Shown: positions 1 through 6,395, counted from the stretch's first letter. The stretch is DNA of 8,933 bases from Gammaproteobacteria bacterium (GCA_013372875.1 JABXIW010000330.1:1-8933), one strand, 5' to 3'. A program made the numbers and translations. The notes: generated from the sequence alone by a model not told the origin.

Positions 1-550
1 CACTGGCGAAATCGTTGATAACTACAACTTCGCAGAAGCCACTAAAGGCAAGCCAGCGGTAGTATTTTTCTACCCACTAGACTTCACTTTCGTTTGTCCA
101 TCTGAATTAATCGCATTCGACAAGCGTTTAGGCGAATTCCAAAAGCGCGGCGTAGAAGTTATCGGCGTATCTATCGACTCACACTTCTCACACAACGCTT
201 GGAGAAATACAGCCATCAATGACGGCGGTATCGGCCAAGTAGGTTACACATTAGTAGCAGACATGAAGCACGAAATCTGCCAAGCATACGACGTTGAGCA
301 CCCAGCAGAAGGCGTTGCTTTCCGTGGTTCTTTCTTAATCGACAAAGAAGGCACAGTTCGTCACCAAGTAGTAAACGACTTACCACTAGGTCGTAACGTT
401 GACGAAATGATCCGTATGGTTGACGCACTTCAATTCCACGAAGAGCACGGCGAAGTTTGCCCAGCAGGTTGGAATCAAGGTGATAAAGGTATGGATGCGA
501 GTCCTGACGGTGTAGCGAAATATTTGTCTGAAGAAGCAGACAAACTTTAA
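1..550 (+). CDS. Typical 2-Cys peroxiredoxin (AhpC/Prx1 type), 5' end outside window
   Basis: The reading frame is open from base 2 to the TAA at 548-550, giving 182 residues; roughly the first 15-20 residues of a usual ~200-residue protein are missing. The family reduces H2O2 and organic peroxides in the cytoplasm with two cysteines on opposite subunits of a homodimer. The peroxidatic cysteine is visible in FTFVCP (codon 95-97). The resolving cysteine is in GEVCPAGW (codon 458-460). The GGIG loop of overoxidation-sensitive enzymes is present (about 222-233), but the usual C-terminal YF is KYL here, so sensitivity is uncertain. The whole visible length looks intact. Codon choice is strongly biased (AAC, TTC, CGT, GGT), as in highly expressed genes. 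From memory, a Prx of this type lies beside rnt and bfd in Pseudomonas; here rnt is about 3.6 kb away on the other strand. The reductant partner cannot be told from the sequence. Confidence 0.95.
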   Translation, partial: TGEIVDNYNFAEATKGKPAVVFFYPLDFTFVCPSELIAFDKRLGEFQKRGVEVIGVSIDSHFSHNAWRNTAINDGGIGQVGYTLVADMKHEICQAYDVEHPAEGVAFRGSFLIDKEGTVRHQVVNDLPLGRNVDEMIRMVDALQFHEEHGEVCPAGWNQGDKGMDASPDGVAKYLSEEADKL

Positions 551-662
551 TAACTAGTTAAATTGCTCAATTTCTTTGTTGCGCAAATAATTTTCATACT
601 CAACGACCATTTTGGTCGCTTCCGTTGAAAATCATTTGCGCGCCTCGAACTAGAGCAATTTT
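551..662. repeat. Long interrupted inverted-repeat element after peroxiredoxin
   Basis: Directly after the peroxiredoxin stop lies a nested imperfect hairpin. An outer arm AAATTGCTC (560-568) pairs perfectly with GAGCAATTT (653-661). A middle arm GCGCAAATAATTTTCA (581-596) pairs with 626-641 in 15 of 16 positions. An inner arm CGACCA (604-609) pairs with TGGTCG (613-618) around a TTT loop. The 10-base palindrome TAACTAGTTA (551-560) abuts the left edge. The structure has no T tract of its own and is separate from the terminator that follows. It has the architecture of a small non-coding intergenic repeat (REP or MITE type) or a structured mRNA 3' end. Only one copy lies in this window, so its dispersal is inferred and untested. 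Confidence 0.6.
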
Positions 663-680
663 CCTGCGTTATTGGAATTT

Positions 681-711
681 AAAAAGCCATGGCAATAGCC
701 GTGGCTTTTTT
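681..711 (+). terminator. Rho-independent terminator of the peroxiredoxin gene
   Basis: A 13-base-pair stem (681-693 with 698-710) closes a four-base AATA loop. The only non-Watson-Crick pair is T690-G701, a G-U wobble in RNA. The GC-rich core GCCATGGC/GCCGTGGC is followed by a run of six T (706-711). The arms begin with five A, so it could also work on the minus strand. It lies about 130 bases after the peroxiredoxin stop, beyond the long hairpin element, and would separate that gene from the small membrane protein downstream. Confidence 0.88.
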
Positions 712-747
712 GTATGGTTTAAATAAAGTGACTTGTATTTCATAAGA

Positions 748-1041
748 ATGAAAATCATAGAAAGAAGAACAAAAATAGACTTTATATGGCTTAGCATATC
801 ATTAATGTTTCTATTCTTTTGTGGGAGCTCTTTATTTACAGGAGAAGTCGTAGCTACTGGCCAATATAACTTCAGAACTTGGGGTACAGCTGACTTATCA
901 AATGACCCTGAGAAGTTTTGGATGTTTTTTAAACTAAATTTAGGGATCGGTGTGTATAGTTTATTCTTGAGTTTTTACAAATTTCCAGCTCTTGAAAAAA
1001 TAGGGCAAAAGATTAAATGGTTTCTAAAAGATCAAAAATAG
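748..1041 (+). CDS. Small two-helix inner membrane protein, unknown function
   Basis: I do not recognise the family. From the ATG at 748 the product is 97 residues with two hydrophobic helices, about 11-31 and 58-79. Between them is a polar loop of about 27 residues containing TWGTADLSNDPEKFW, and the C-terminal tail is lysine-rich, so the tail is probably cytoplasmic. A TTG at 733 would add five residues. Neither start has a convincing Shine-Dalgarno sequence; ATG was preferred because MKIIERRTKIDF puts a positive N-terminus directly before the first helix. Its base composition is clearly more AT-rich than the peroxiredoxin gene, which may mean low expression or later acquisition. It is a single gene, bounded by a terminator on each side and convergent with the DoxX-like gene. 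Confidence 0.65.
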   Translation: MKIIERRTKIDFIWLSISLMFLFFCGSSLFTGEVVATGQYNFRTWGTADLSNDPEKFWMFFKLNLGIGVYSLFLSFYKFPALEKIGQKIKWFLKDQK

Positions 1042-1061
1042 TTAGGTAGATAGTAACAAAA

Positions 1062-1084
1062 CCGCATTATTTTGCGGCTTTTTT
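1062..1084. terminator. Bidirectional intrinsic terminator between convergent genes
   Basis: The stem CCGCA (1062-1066) pairs with TGCGG (1073-1077) around a six-base loop. On the plus strand it is followed by CTTTTTTG; on the minus strand the stem is followed by TTTTG from the AAAA preceding it. It ends the 748-1041 gene. It also overlaps the last codons and stop (1067-1069) of the convergent DoxX-like gene, so one hairpin could serve both transcripts. Confidence 0.75.
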
Positions 1085-1414
1085 GCTTAAAAGTTTGTAC
1101 ATCAAGAATATTGAAATAATTACTGGTAGTAATGAGAAAAGGCCAAACCCAACATTTCCTGATTTAAATAACAAAACAGATGATGCAAGAAAAGCAATGC
1201 AACAAATAGCGTTGCCAATTAATGTGGTTTTAGGAATATGCATCAATAGTCCACCTGCTATTTGCACTGAACCAAATATAAGAATTAAGTTTAGGCTTAA
1301 ACCCTGCTGTGTTAGAAAATCTATCTCTTTGGGCGTTTGCATCACTTTTGCAATTCCTGCTGCTAGACTTAAAAGTGCAATTAAAACGGTTAAGGTAATG
1401 GTTATTTTTTTCAT
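1067..1414 (-). CDS. DoxX-like family membrane protein
   Basis: The product is 115 residues with four predicted membrane helices, about 4-24, 40-59, 63-83 and 88-108. The segment AAGIAKVMQTPKEIDFLTQQGL after helix 1 has the look of the DoxX-like family: a first helix, then G-x-x-K, then a short amphipathic stretch ending in the LxxQG type. Members are small inner-membrane proteins, some linked to thiol or oxidative stress, but most have no proven role. The ATG at 1412-1414 lies one base after the TAA of the glutathione S-transferase gene, with GGA a few bases upstream inside that gene, so the two are very likely translationally coupled. It is the last gene of the minus-strand unit that begins with the asparaginase-like gene. 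Family assignment is by pattern only. Confidence 0.75.
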   Translation of the reverse strand: MKKITITLTVLIALLSLAAGIAKVMQTPKEIDFLTQQGLSLNLILIFGSVQIAGGLLMHIPKTTLIGNAICCIAFLASSVLLFKSGNVGFGLFSLLPVIISIFLMYKLLSKKAAK

Positions 1415-1415
1415 T

Positions 1416-2012
1416 TTATTCCATCCCTATATATTTTTCATGCTGCTGTATTCTTCCCATCCAAGCATTAATTGCTGGATAGCCTGATAAGTCAAAACCA
1501 CCTTCGTGGGCGACATGGGTATAGGCGTATAGGCTTATATCGGCGGTGGTGAGTTGATCGCCAACGAGGTAGGGAGTTTGCTCCAGTTGTTGCTCCATAA
1601 GTTGTAGCGCTTTATGACCACCTGTTTGTTTGGATTTGTATTCGGCTTTGCGATCTTCGGGTAGCCCTAAGTATTTATTAATAAAGCGTGCGACGGCGAT
1701 AAAAGGCTCGTGGCTGTATTGTTCGAAGAATTGCCATTGTTGGATTTTGGCTTTCACCCACGCATCGTTAGGCATCAAATTTGTGTCATTAGCAAGGTAA
1801 TTGATTATTGCATTGGATTCCCACAAGGTGCGTCCATCATCAAGCTCGATGGTCGGGGTTTTGGCCACTGGGTTTTTTGCTTTAAATTCAGGGGTTCGAG
1901 CATCGCCTTTAAGCAAGTCCATTTTGACCCATTGATGCTCAATATCGAGTAGGGCGCAGGTCAGGGCTACCTTGTAGCAGTTACCCGAAATAATATCGCC
2001 ATAGACTTTCAT
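1416..2012 (-). CDS. Glutathione S-transferase family protein
   Basis: The product is 198 residues, the usual length for a cytosolic GST. The N-terminal thioredoxin-like domain spans about 1-78 and holds the cis-proline (VAKTPTIE, P53) and the glutathione-binding ESNAI motif (E65-S66-N67). The alpha-helical C-terminal domain spans about 86-195 and includes the folding motif QLTTADISLYAY (153-164). SGNCYKV near residue 9-15 occupies the catalytic position, where a serine or cysteine is expected in bacterial classes. The family conjugates glutathione to electrophiles or reduces peroxides or disulphides; the substrate cannot be told here. The start is supported by AGGAG six bases upstream of the ATG. 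It lies 8 bases after the asparaginase-like gene and overlaps the translation signals of the DoxX-like gene, so it is the middle gene of a three-gene operon. Confidence 0.92.
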   Translation of the reverse strand: MKVYGDIISGNCYKVALTCALLDIEHQWVKMDLLKGDARTPEFKAKNPVAKTPTIELDDGRTLWESNAIINYLANDTNLMPNDAWVKAKIQQWQFFEQYSHEPFIAVARFINKYLGLPEDRKAEYKSKQTGGHKALQLMEQQLEQTPYLVGDQLTTADISLYAYTHVAHEGGFDLSGYPAINAWMGRIQQHEKYIGME

Positions 2013-2020
2013 GTTTTCTC

Positions 2021-3049
2021 CTAATCTTTATAAATCTTAATCGTTACCTTACCTGAGGTATCAATGCTGGCACGATACATACCGGCAGTATTAAATTCCA
2101 TCATGATATTGCCTTGATGATCCAAGCCAATAACGCTACCATCGCCGCCCATAGCCTTGAGCTTTTGCTGAATAACTTGCTTGGCAGCATCGGTAATAGA
2201 GAGTTCTCTGTATTCCATAAGGGCGCAGATATCGTGTGTCACTGCTGCTCGAATAAAGTATTCACCATGACCAGTGGCGGATATCCCACAGCTTTGGTTG
2301 GCATAAGTGCCTGCGCCAATAATCGGCGAATCGCCAATTCGTCCATAGCGTTTATTGGTCATGCCGCCAGTTGAAGTGCCTGCGCTGATAACGCCACCAT
2401 GATCTAGAGCAACAGCCCCAACAGTGCCAAATTTAAAGTTATTGGCTGCATCAGTCGGTGTCACCGCTTGTGCCGAGTCTTTTTGTTTGGCTTTTTGTAA
2501 CGCATCCCAGCGGCGCTTGGTATAGAAGTAGTTGGGATCGACCTGTTCAATCTCATGAGCTTTGGCAAACTCTTCGGCGCCAAGGCCTGACATCATTACA
2601 TGCTTGGAGCTTGTCCTAACTTTGTCCGCCAGCAAAATTGGGTTTTTGATAGTTTCAACGCCAGCAATGGCTCCTGCGGATAAGTCGCTGCCGACCATAA
2701 TAGAAGCGTCGAGTGAATTCTTTTCATCATGCGTAAATACCGCGCCTTTGCCCGCATTAAACAGAGGTGAGTCTTCCAAAATAATAATTGAGGCTTTAAC
2801 TGCATCGACACTAGCACCTTTGTTGCTCAGTACTTGATAGCCAGCATCCAAAGCCTGTTTGAGCTTATCTTTGTACTGCTTTTCTAATTCAAGCGTCATA
2901 TTCTCCTTGAGGATGGTGCCAGCGCCACCGTGGATAACAATAGCTATAGGGTTTTTGCTAGATTGTACTTTCTTGTCTGGGTTGCTCTTGGCAGTTAAGG
3001 AGCTACAGGTGAGTACTGAACAAAAAAGTAGATACTTGAAGATGCGCAT
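2021..3049 (-). CDS. Exported isoaspartyl peptidase / plant-type L-asparaginase
   Basis: This is an N-terminal nucleophile hydrolase of the asparaginase-2 (IaaA) family, which hydrolyses isoaspartyl dipeptides and L-asparagine. The precursor is 342 residues. A signal peptide (KYLLFCSVLTCSSLTA, about 5-20) predicts export; VLTC is a poor lipobox because threonine precedes the cysteine. The HGGAG motif is at 40-44. The autocleavage site is FG-TVGAVALD with the nucleophile Thr209, giving an alpha chain before it and a beta chain after it. The beta-chain motifs GTSTGGMTNK and GRIGDSPIIGAGTYAN are complete, so the enzyme should mature and be active. The start codon has only a weak GGA upstream. 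It is the first gene of the operon with the GST and the DoxX-like protein. The 137-base divergent region upstream carries a Fur-like palindrome about 100 bases away. Confidence 0.93.
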   Translation of the reverse strand: MRIFKYLLFCSVLTCSSLTAKSNPDKKVQSSKNPIAIVIHGGAGTILKENMTLELEKQYKDKLKQALDAGYQVLSNKGASVDAVKASIIILEDSPLFNAGKGAVFTHDEKNSLDASIMVGSDLSAGAIAGVETIKNPILLADKVRTSSKHVMMSGLGAEEFAKAHEIEQVDPNYFYTKRRWDALQKAKQKDSAQAVTPTDAANNFKFGTVGAVALDHGGVISAGTSTGGMTNKRYGRIGDSPIIGAGTYANQSCGISATGHGEYFIRAAVTHDICALMEYRELSITDAAKQVIQQKLKAMGGDGSVIGLDHQGNIMMEFNTAGMYRASIDTSGKVTIKIYKD

Positions 3050-3146
3050 GATGATTCCAGTAGCAATAGGTAGTCATAGCATAATGTCAAATTTGATAGA
3101 TTTCACCATTTGAATTTTATTTCCATAAATCACTTGCAATATCTTT

Positions 3147-3167
3147 AAGTGAGAATTGTTCTCATTT
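3147..3167. promoter_or_regulatory. Fur-box-like palindrome
   Basis: TGAGAATTGTTCTCA (3150-3164) fits the 7-1-7 Fur site model (TGATAATNATTATCA): the half sites TGAGAAT and GTTCTCA are inverted copies with one mismatch. Flanking AA and TT extend the symmetry to 21 bases. It sits 23 bases upstream of the ATG at 3187, where a bound repressor would cover a promoter. It is also about 100 bases upstream of the divergent asparaginase-like gene. Iron control is inferred from the motif alone; I could not find a clean -35/-10 pair around it. Confidence 0.6.
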
Positions 3168-3186
3168 AAAAATTGAGGGAACCATT

Positions 3187-3435
3187 ATGACTTTCACGAT
3201 TAACGCTTGGTTGGACAAAGAAGTTCCAGAGTTATCAGTAATAGAAATAGAGACTGGTAATGTAGTTGCGCGGTGGGCAGGAGTGGCATTAAGCCGATTA
3301 TTTTCAAATGGCGTTATTAGTTATTCAGAGCTTAACCAAATTGATAAAGTTGGGCTGAAAAGGTTAGTCAAACGATTGATATTGCAATACGCCAGTGAAC
3401 AAATGGCTGCCACTGGCGTTAAAGATATTAATTAG
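3187..3435 (+). CDS. Small soluble protein of unknown function behind a Fur-like site
   Basis: I do not recognise this 82-residue protein. It has no signal peptide, membrane helix or cysteine, so it is not the [2Fe-2S] protein Bfd that is found in this neighbourhood in Pseudomonas. The N-terminal half ([17 protein letters not shown]) looks like beta strands with a turn. The C-terminal half ([19 protein letters not shown], about 55-73) looks like a basic amphipathic helix. The start is well supported: GAGGGA at 3175-3180, six bases before the ATG. The palindrome upstream suggests iron-responsive expression. Its TAG stop (3433-3435) overlaps, on the other strand, the TAA stop of the broken rnt copy, so in the ancestral order this gene probably ended tail to tail with rnt. 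Confidence 0.75.
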   Translation: MTFTINAWLDKEVPELSVIEIETGNVVARWAGVALSRLFSNGVISYSELNQIDKVGLKRLVKRLILQYASEQMAATGVKDIN

Positions 3436-3605
3436 ACTTTCTTGGTGTTATTGACTAAATAACAAAAAAGCTCAGCGGTTTTCTTGGCATCATATAATGC
3501 AGAGTGAGCGTCTTTCTGGCTGAATGGAATATTGGCTAATTCGCAAGCCTGGATCAAACAAAATACTATGACCAAAGATTAACATTGATAACAGATTGCC
3601 ATTAA
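3432..3605 (-). pseudogene. Truncated extra copy of the 3' end of rnt (RNase T)
   Basis: Read on the minus strand, 3465-3551 encodes exactly residues 161-189 of the intact RNase T at 4191-4793 (29 of 29 identical). At the DNA level 74 of 87 bases match the intact copy (4227-4313), and all 13 differences are silent. The last residues diverge ([10 protein letters not shown] against VFLVNNANLVG) and end in TAA at 3432-3434. Upstream of the identical block there is a net 4-base insertion near 3553-3562 that breaks the frame. After changing frame, similarity resumes ([10 protein letters not shown] against SLSALVLGHT) and fades near 3605. The exonuclease motifs DVE (residues 18-20) and the Asp near 120 are absent, there is no start, and the piece cannot make an active enzyme. 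The left limit is approximate. Confidence 0.85.
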
Positions 3606-3630
3606 ATAATTAGATTCAAGAACAGTAATA

Positions 3631-3657
3631 TGCCAGCATTAATAAAGTATGCTGGCA
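3631..3657. other. Perfect 9-bp stem-loop downstream of the lipoprotein gene
   Basis: TGCCAGCAT (3631-3639) pairs perfectly with ATGCTGGCA (3649-3657) around a nine-base loop. It lies 17 bases after the lipoprotein stop and may end or stabilise that minus-strand transcript. No T run follows on either strand, so it does not qualify as a standard intrinsic terminator. Confidence 0.5.
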
Positions 3658-3673
3658 CAGGGCTTAGTGGTGT

Positions 3674-4168
3674 TTAATTATTTTTCTTATATTCTAAAAG
3701 CTGCTTTTTGCTCACAGAGCGAATTGATAAAGCATTGTTGTTTAATTTTCTTAATCGGTAAACGGATATGTTTTTCTGCAGAGATAAATCAGTTTTAGAT
3801 AGGCTTTTGAGATTTTCACCACTTTCATGGGTGAGCATGAAAAGTACGTTACTTTCTGAGCCCCAAAGTCCTTTTTTGAAGTTGGTTCTCTTCACACCCT
3901 TAGGAGAAATCGTCACTTTTTTTAAAGTGAAATTCCCGTCATCTTTTAAGGTCAGTGTATAGTTAACAGATTTCCCATCATCCTCTTGCTCTGAGTATTT
4001 CCATTGACCTAATAACGTAGCTCGTACTTTTTTATTCCCCTTTGGTATTGATACTGCATCATTGCTTTTGTTTTGCTGGGATGTATTATTATCTGTTACC
4101 TTGCCAGTTTCATCGTTGCAGCTGTAAAGGAAAAAAAACAGAGCGAACATTACTGCTAATTTTTTCAT
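3674..4168 (-). CDS. Putative lipoprotein with lipocalin-like domain
   Basis: The product is 164 residues. A lipoprotein signal peptide (MKKLAVMFALFFFLYSC) has the lipobox LYSC with Cys17; Asn at +2 rather than Asp points to outer-membrane sorting. A linker rich in Asn, Ser, Gln and Asp follows (about 18-45). The rest (about 49-160) looks all-beta: LLGQWKYS followed by YTLTLKDDGNFTLKK resembles the opening strands of small lipocalin-like domains, a weak structural guess rather than a family call. A GGAG nine bases before the ATG supports the start. It begins 22 bases after the rnt stop and may be cotranscribed with pyrC-rnt. It is AT-rich compared with rnt and pyrC, and lies between the intact and the broken rnt 3' ends, so it probably arrived with that rearrangement. 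Confidence 0.8.
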   Translation of the reverse strand: MKKLAVMFALFFFLYSCNDETGKVTDNNTSQQNKSNDAVSIPKGNKKVRATLLGQWKYSEQEDDGKSVNYTLTLKDDGNFTLKKVTISPKGVKRTNFKKGLWGSESNVLFMLTHESGENLKSLSKTDLSLQKNISVYRLRKLNNNALSIRSVSKKQLLEYKKNN

Positions 4169-4190
4169 TATAGAAATCTCCGTATTTAAT

Positions 4191-4793
4191 TTATCCTACT
4201 AGGTTAGCATTGTTCACGAGAAAAACAAACAGCTCAGCGGTTTTCTTAGCGTCATAAAGCGCTGAATGAGCATCTTTCTGACTGAATGGGATATTAGCTA
4301 ATTCGCAAGCTTGCGCCAAAACCGTATGGCCTAGCACTAATGCAGAAAGCGAAGCCGTATCAAAGCTAGTAAAAGGGTGGAATGGGCTGCGTTTAGTATT
4401 AGTTCGCTCAATCGCAGCATTAACAAAGCTCAAATCAAACCAAGCATTATGACCGACTAGCACGCAGCGATTGCAGCCAGAGGCTTTTTGCTCGATGCGT
4501 AAGTTTTTAAAGATTTCTTGCAAAGCCCACTTTTCATCAACCGCGCCGCGCAAAGGGTTTTTAATGTCGATACCAGTAAAATCTAGGGCTTTTTGCTCAA
4601 CGTTTGCGCCTTCAAAGGGCTCAACGTGATAATGATAAGAGTTGGCAACTTCTAAGCGACCTTGCTTATCAAAACGGGTGGTGACGGCGGCAATTTCCAG
4701 CAGGGCGTCGGTTTTGGACTCAAAACCGCCTGTTTCTACATCAACAATTACAGGGAAGAAGCCGCGAAAACGGTCTTTCATTTCAAATGCCAC
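4191..4793 (-). CDS. rnt: Ribonuclease T
   Basis: RNase T is a DEDD-family homodimeric 3'-5' exoribonuclease that trims the 3' ends of tRNA and other stable RNAs. The product is 200 residues; E. coli RNase T is 215 and the difference is mainly at the C-terminus. Catalytic residues are Asp18 and Glu20 (IVDVETGG), Asp120 (GHNAWFDLSF), His176 and Asp181 (DAHSALYD). Basic nucleic-acid-binding residues are seen in DRFRGF (7-12) and KASGCNR (103-109). The start is a GTG at 4793-4791 with AAGGA six bases upstream; an ATG at codon 5 (4781-4779) is a weaker alternative. It lies 45 bases after pyrC on the same strand, so the two probably form an operon. Its 3' third is duplicated in broken form at 3432-3605. 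Confidence 0.96.
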   Translation of the reverse strand: MAFEMKDRFRGFFPVIVDVETGGFESKTDALLEIAAVTTRFDKQGRLEVANSYHYHVEPFEGANVEQKALDFTGIDIKNPLRGAVDEKWALQEIFKNLRIEQKASGCNRCVLVGHNAWFDLSFVNAAIERTNTKRSPFHPFTSFDTASLSALVLGHTVLAQACELANIPFSQKDAHSALYDAKKTAELFVFLVNNANLVG

Positions 4794-4838
4794 TTAATAT
4801 CCTTAGACTTTAGTCGTCAGTTTTATCAATCTTTAAAC

Positions 4839-5873
4839 TTATTTTTTAAGTTTCCACTCAATCATTTCATCCGCGCGGAATGGGATCAAGTCTTCGTTGC
4901 CCAAGTTTAATTTCTTTGGCATTTTCCATTGTTTCTTAACTAAGGTAATGGTGCCTTCATTTCGTGGCAAGCCATAAAAATCAGGGCCATTAAAGCTGGC
5001 AAAGGTTTCCAATTGATCCAGTGCGCCTTCTTTTTCAAAGGCTTCAGCATAAAGCTCAATCGCTGCATAAGCGGTATAAGCGCCAGCACAACCGCAAGCT
5101 GATTCTTTTGCATCTTGCGAGTGTGGCGCGCTGTCGGTGCCTAAGAAGAATTTTTTTGAGCCAGAAGTTGCCGCTTCGATTAAAGCGGTTTGATGTTCAG
5201 AGCGCTTTAAAATCGGCAAACAATACAAATGAGGTCTGATACCGCCCACCAACATATCATTACGGTTATGCAGTAAATGATGAGCAGTAATAGTTGCCGC
5301 TACATTATCACCTTGGCTTTTCACAAACTCGACTGCTTGCTTGGTGGTGATATGTTCTAACACTAGTTTTAGTGTCGGGAACTTTGCTAATAATGGCTTT
5401 AAGATTGTCTCGATAAACTCAGCTTCACGGTCGAAAATATCAATATGCGAATCGGTCACTTCGCCATGCACTAATAATGGCAAGCCAAGCTCAGCCATCT
5501 TCTCAAATACTGGGTAAGCATTTTCGATATTGGTTAAGCCAGAATCAGAATTAGTAGTCGCGCCAGCAGGGTAGAGCTTACAAGCATAGACGAAATCCGA
5601 AGCAACCGCTTCTTCTATGTCTTGAACGCTGGTGTTGTCCGTTAGGTATAAAACCATCAATGGCTCAAGCGAAACACCAGAAGGAGTATAGCGTTTAATT
5701 GACTTATAATAGTCTTCGGCCATTTCAACCGTGGTCACTGGTGGCACTAAATTTGGCATCACGATAGCGCGGGCAAATTGACGCGCCGCGTCTTGTACTG
5801 TGTGCTGCAAGGCCGCACCTGAGCGTAAGTGGATGTGCCAATCGTCAGGTTGAGTAATGGTTATAGTATCCAT
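4839..5873 (-). CDS. pyrC: Dihydroorotase
   Basis: PyrC catalyses the third step of de novo pyrimidine synthesis, cyclising N-carbamoyl-L-aspartate to dihydroorotate in the cytoplasm. The product is 344 residues (E. coli 348). The binuclear zinc site is complete: His13 and His15 (DDWHIHLR), the carbamylated Lys99 ([14 protein letters not shown]), His136 (LLVHGEVT), His174 (VLEHITTK) and Asp247 (LGTDSAPH). The frame stays open upstream to a TTG at 5948, but similarity to the family starts with [13 protein letters not shown], so the ATG at 5873 was chosen. No Shine-Dalgarno sequence precedes it (CTTAATTCCTATG), which is unusual for a biosynthetic enzyme and may be part of its control. It is the first gene of the pyrC-rnt unit and is divergent from gloA. 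Confidence 0.96.
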   Translation of the reverse strand: MDTITITQPDDWHIHLRSGAALQHTVQDAARQFARAIVMPNLVPPVTTVEMAEDYYKSIKRYTPSGVSLEPLMVLYLTDNTSVQDIEEAVASDFVYACKLYPAGATTNSDSGLTNIENAYPVFEKMAELGLPLLVHGEVTDSHIDIFDREAEFIETILKPLLAKFPTLKLVLEHITTKQAVEFVKSQGDNVAATITAHHLLHNRNDMLVGGIRPHLYCLPILKRSEHQTALIEAATSGSKKFFLGTDSAPHSQDAKESACGCAGAYTAYAAIELYAEAFEKEGALDQLETFASFNGPDFYGLPRNEGTITLVKKQWKMPKKLNLGNEDLIPFRADEMIEWKLKK

Positions 5874-5927
5874 AGGAATTAAGACAGTTTCAGTCCAAAA
5901 CAGTTTTATAATCTCGATTGGCGGGCT

Positions 5928-5956
5928 ATTATACGCAACTCGAGTCAATAGTGTAA
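5928..5956 (-). promoter_or_regulatory. Possible pyrC promoter
   Basis: On the minus strand a perfect -10 box TATAAT occupies 5933-5928. Seventeen bases upstream is TTACAC (5956-5951), a poor -35. A better -35 (TTGACT) overlaps the spacer but is only 9 bases from the -10. Transcription would begin near 5921, within a GCCCGCC run about 48 bases before the pyrC ATG. Confidence 0.4.
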
Positions 5957-5974
5957 TAGTTTTAAGGTAAGCCC

Positions 5975-6367
5975 ATGCGAATTCTCCACACCATGATCCG
6001 AGTTGGCGATCTGGATAAATCCATTGAATTCTATACTGACGTTTTAGGCATGAAATTGATCCGCAAACATGACTATGAGTCAGGTCGATTTACTTTGGCA
6101 TTTGTTGGATATGGCGAAGAAAAGAACTCAACGGTCATTGAGCTGACTCATAACTGGGATACTAAAGAATATGATTTAGGTAATGGCTTTGGCCATCTAG
6201 CCATAGCGGTAGATGATGTTTATCAGGCGTGTGATAAAATTCGCGCCGCTGGTGGCAAGATCACCCGCGAGCCAGGCCCAATGAAACATGGCTCAACCGT
6301 CTTAGCTTTTGTGGAAGATCCCGACGGCTATAAAATCGAATTGCTAGAAGATAGACACAATAAATAA
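5975..6367 (+). CDS. gloA: Lactoylglutathione lyase (glyoxalase I)
   Basis: GloA isomerises the hemithioacetal of methylglyoxal and glutathione to S-lactoylglutathione, the first step of methylglyoxal detoxification in the cytosol. The product is 130 residues, two vicinal-oxygen-chelate repeats as in E. coli GloA (135). The four metal ligands are at the E. coli positions: His5, Glu56, His74 and Glu122. [20 protein letters not shown] and [12 protein letters not shown] are near-identical family blocks. It has the short loop of the nickel/cobalt-dependent bacterial class rather than the longer zinc form. AAGG at 5964-5967 supports the ATG at 5975. It is followed after 28 bases by a membrane protein gene on the same strand, probably cotranscribed, and is divergent from pyrC across a 101-base region. 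Confidence 0.96.
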   Translation: MRILHTMIRVGDLDKSIEFYTDVLGMKLIRKHDYESGRFTLAFVGYGEEKNSTVIELTHNWDTKEYDLGNGFGHLAIAVDDVYQACDKIRAAGGKITREPGPMKHGSTVLAFVEDPDGYKIELLEDRHNK

Positions 6368-6395
6368 GTAGATCAGCTGTAAAGAGAAGAACACC

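Noticed and set aside
216..428. Open frame on the minus strand opposite the peroxiredoxin gene
   Set aside because: It lies wholly inside a strongly conserved gene and its product is an arginine- and leucine-rich shadow with no recognisable features.
1083..1487. 134-codon plus-strand open frame across the DoxX-like gene and the end of the GST gene
   Set aside because: It is antisense to two genes with clear family features and has no ribosome site; its cysteine- and isoleucine-rich product looks like a shadow.
2021..3049. Asparaginase-like protein considered as a lipoprotein (VLTC near residue 15)
   Set aside because: Threonine before the cysteine does not fit a lipobox; an ordinary signal peptide is more likely.
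3432..3605. Broken rnt copy considered as a short functional gene
   Set aside because: It has no start codon, carries a frame break and lacks the N-terminal catalytic residues.
5874..5948. N-terminal extension of PyrC from a TTG at 5948
   Set aside because: Family similarity starts at [13 protein letters not shown], the extension would cover the likely promoter, and TTG is a poor start.
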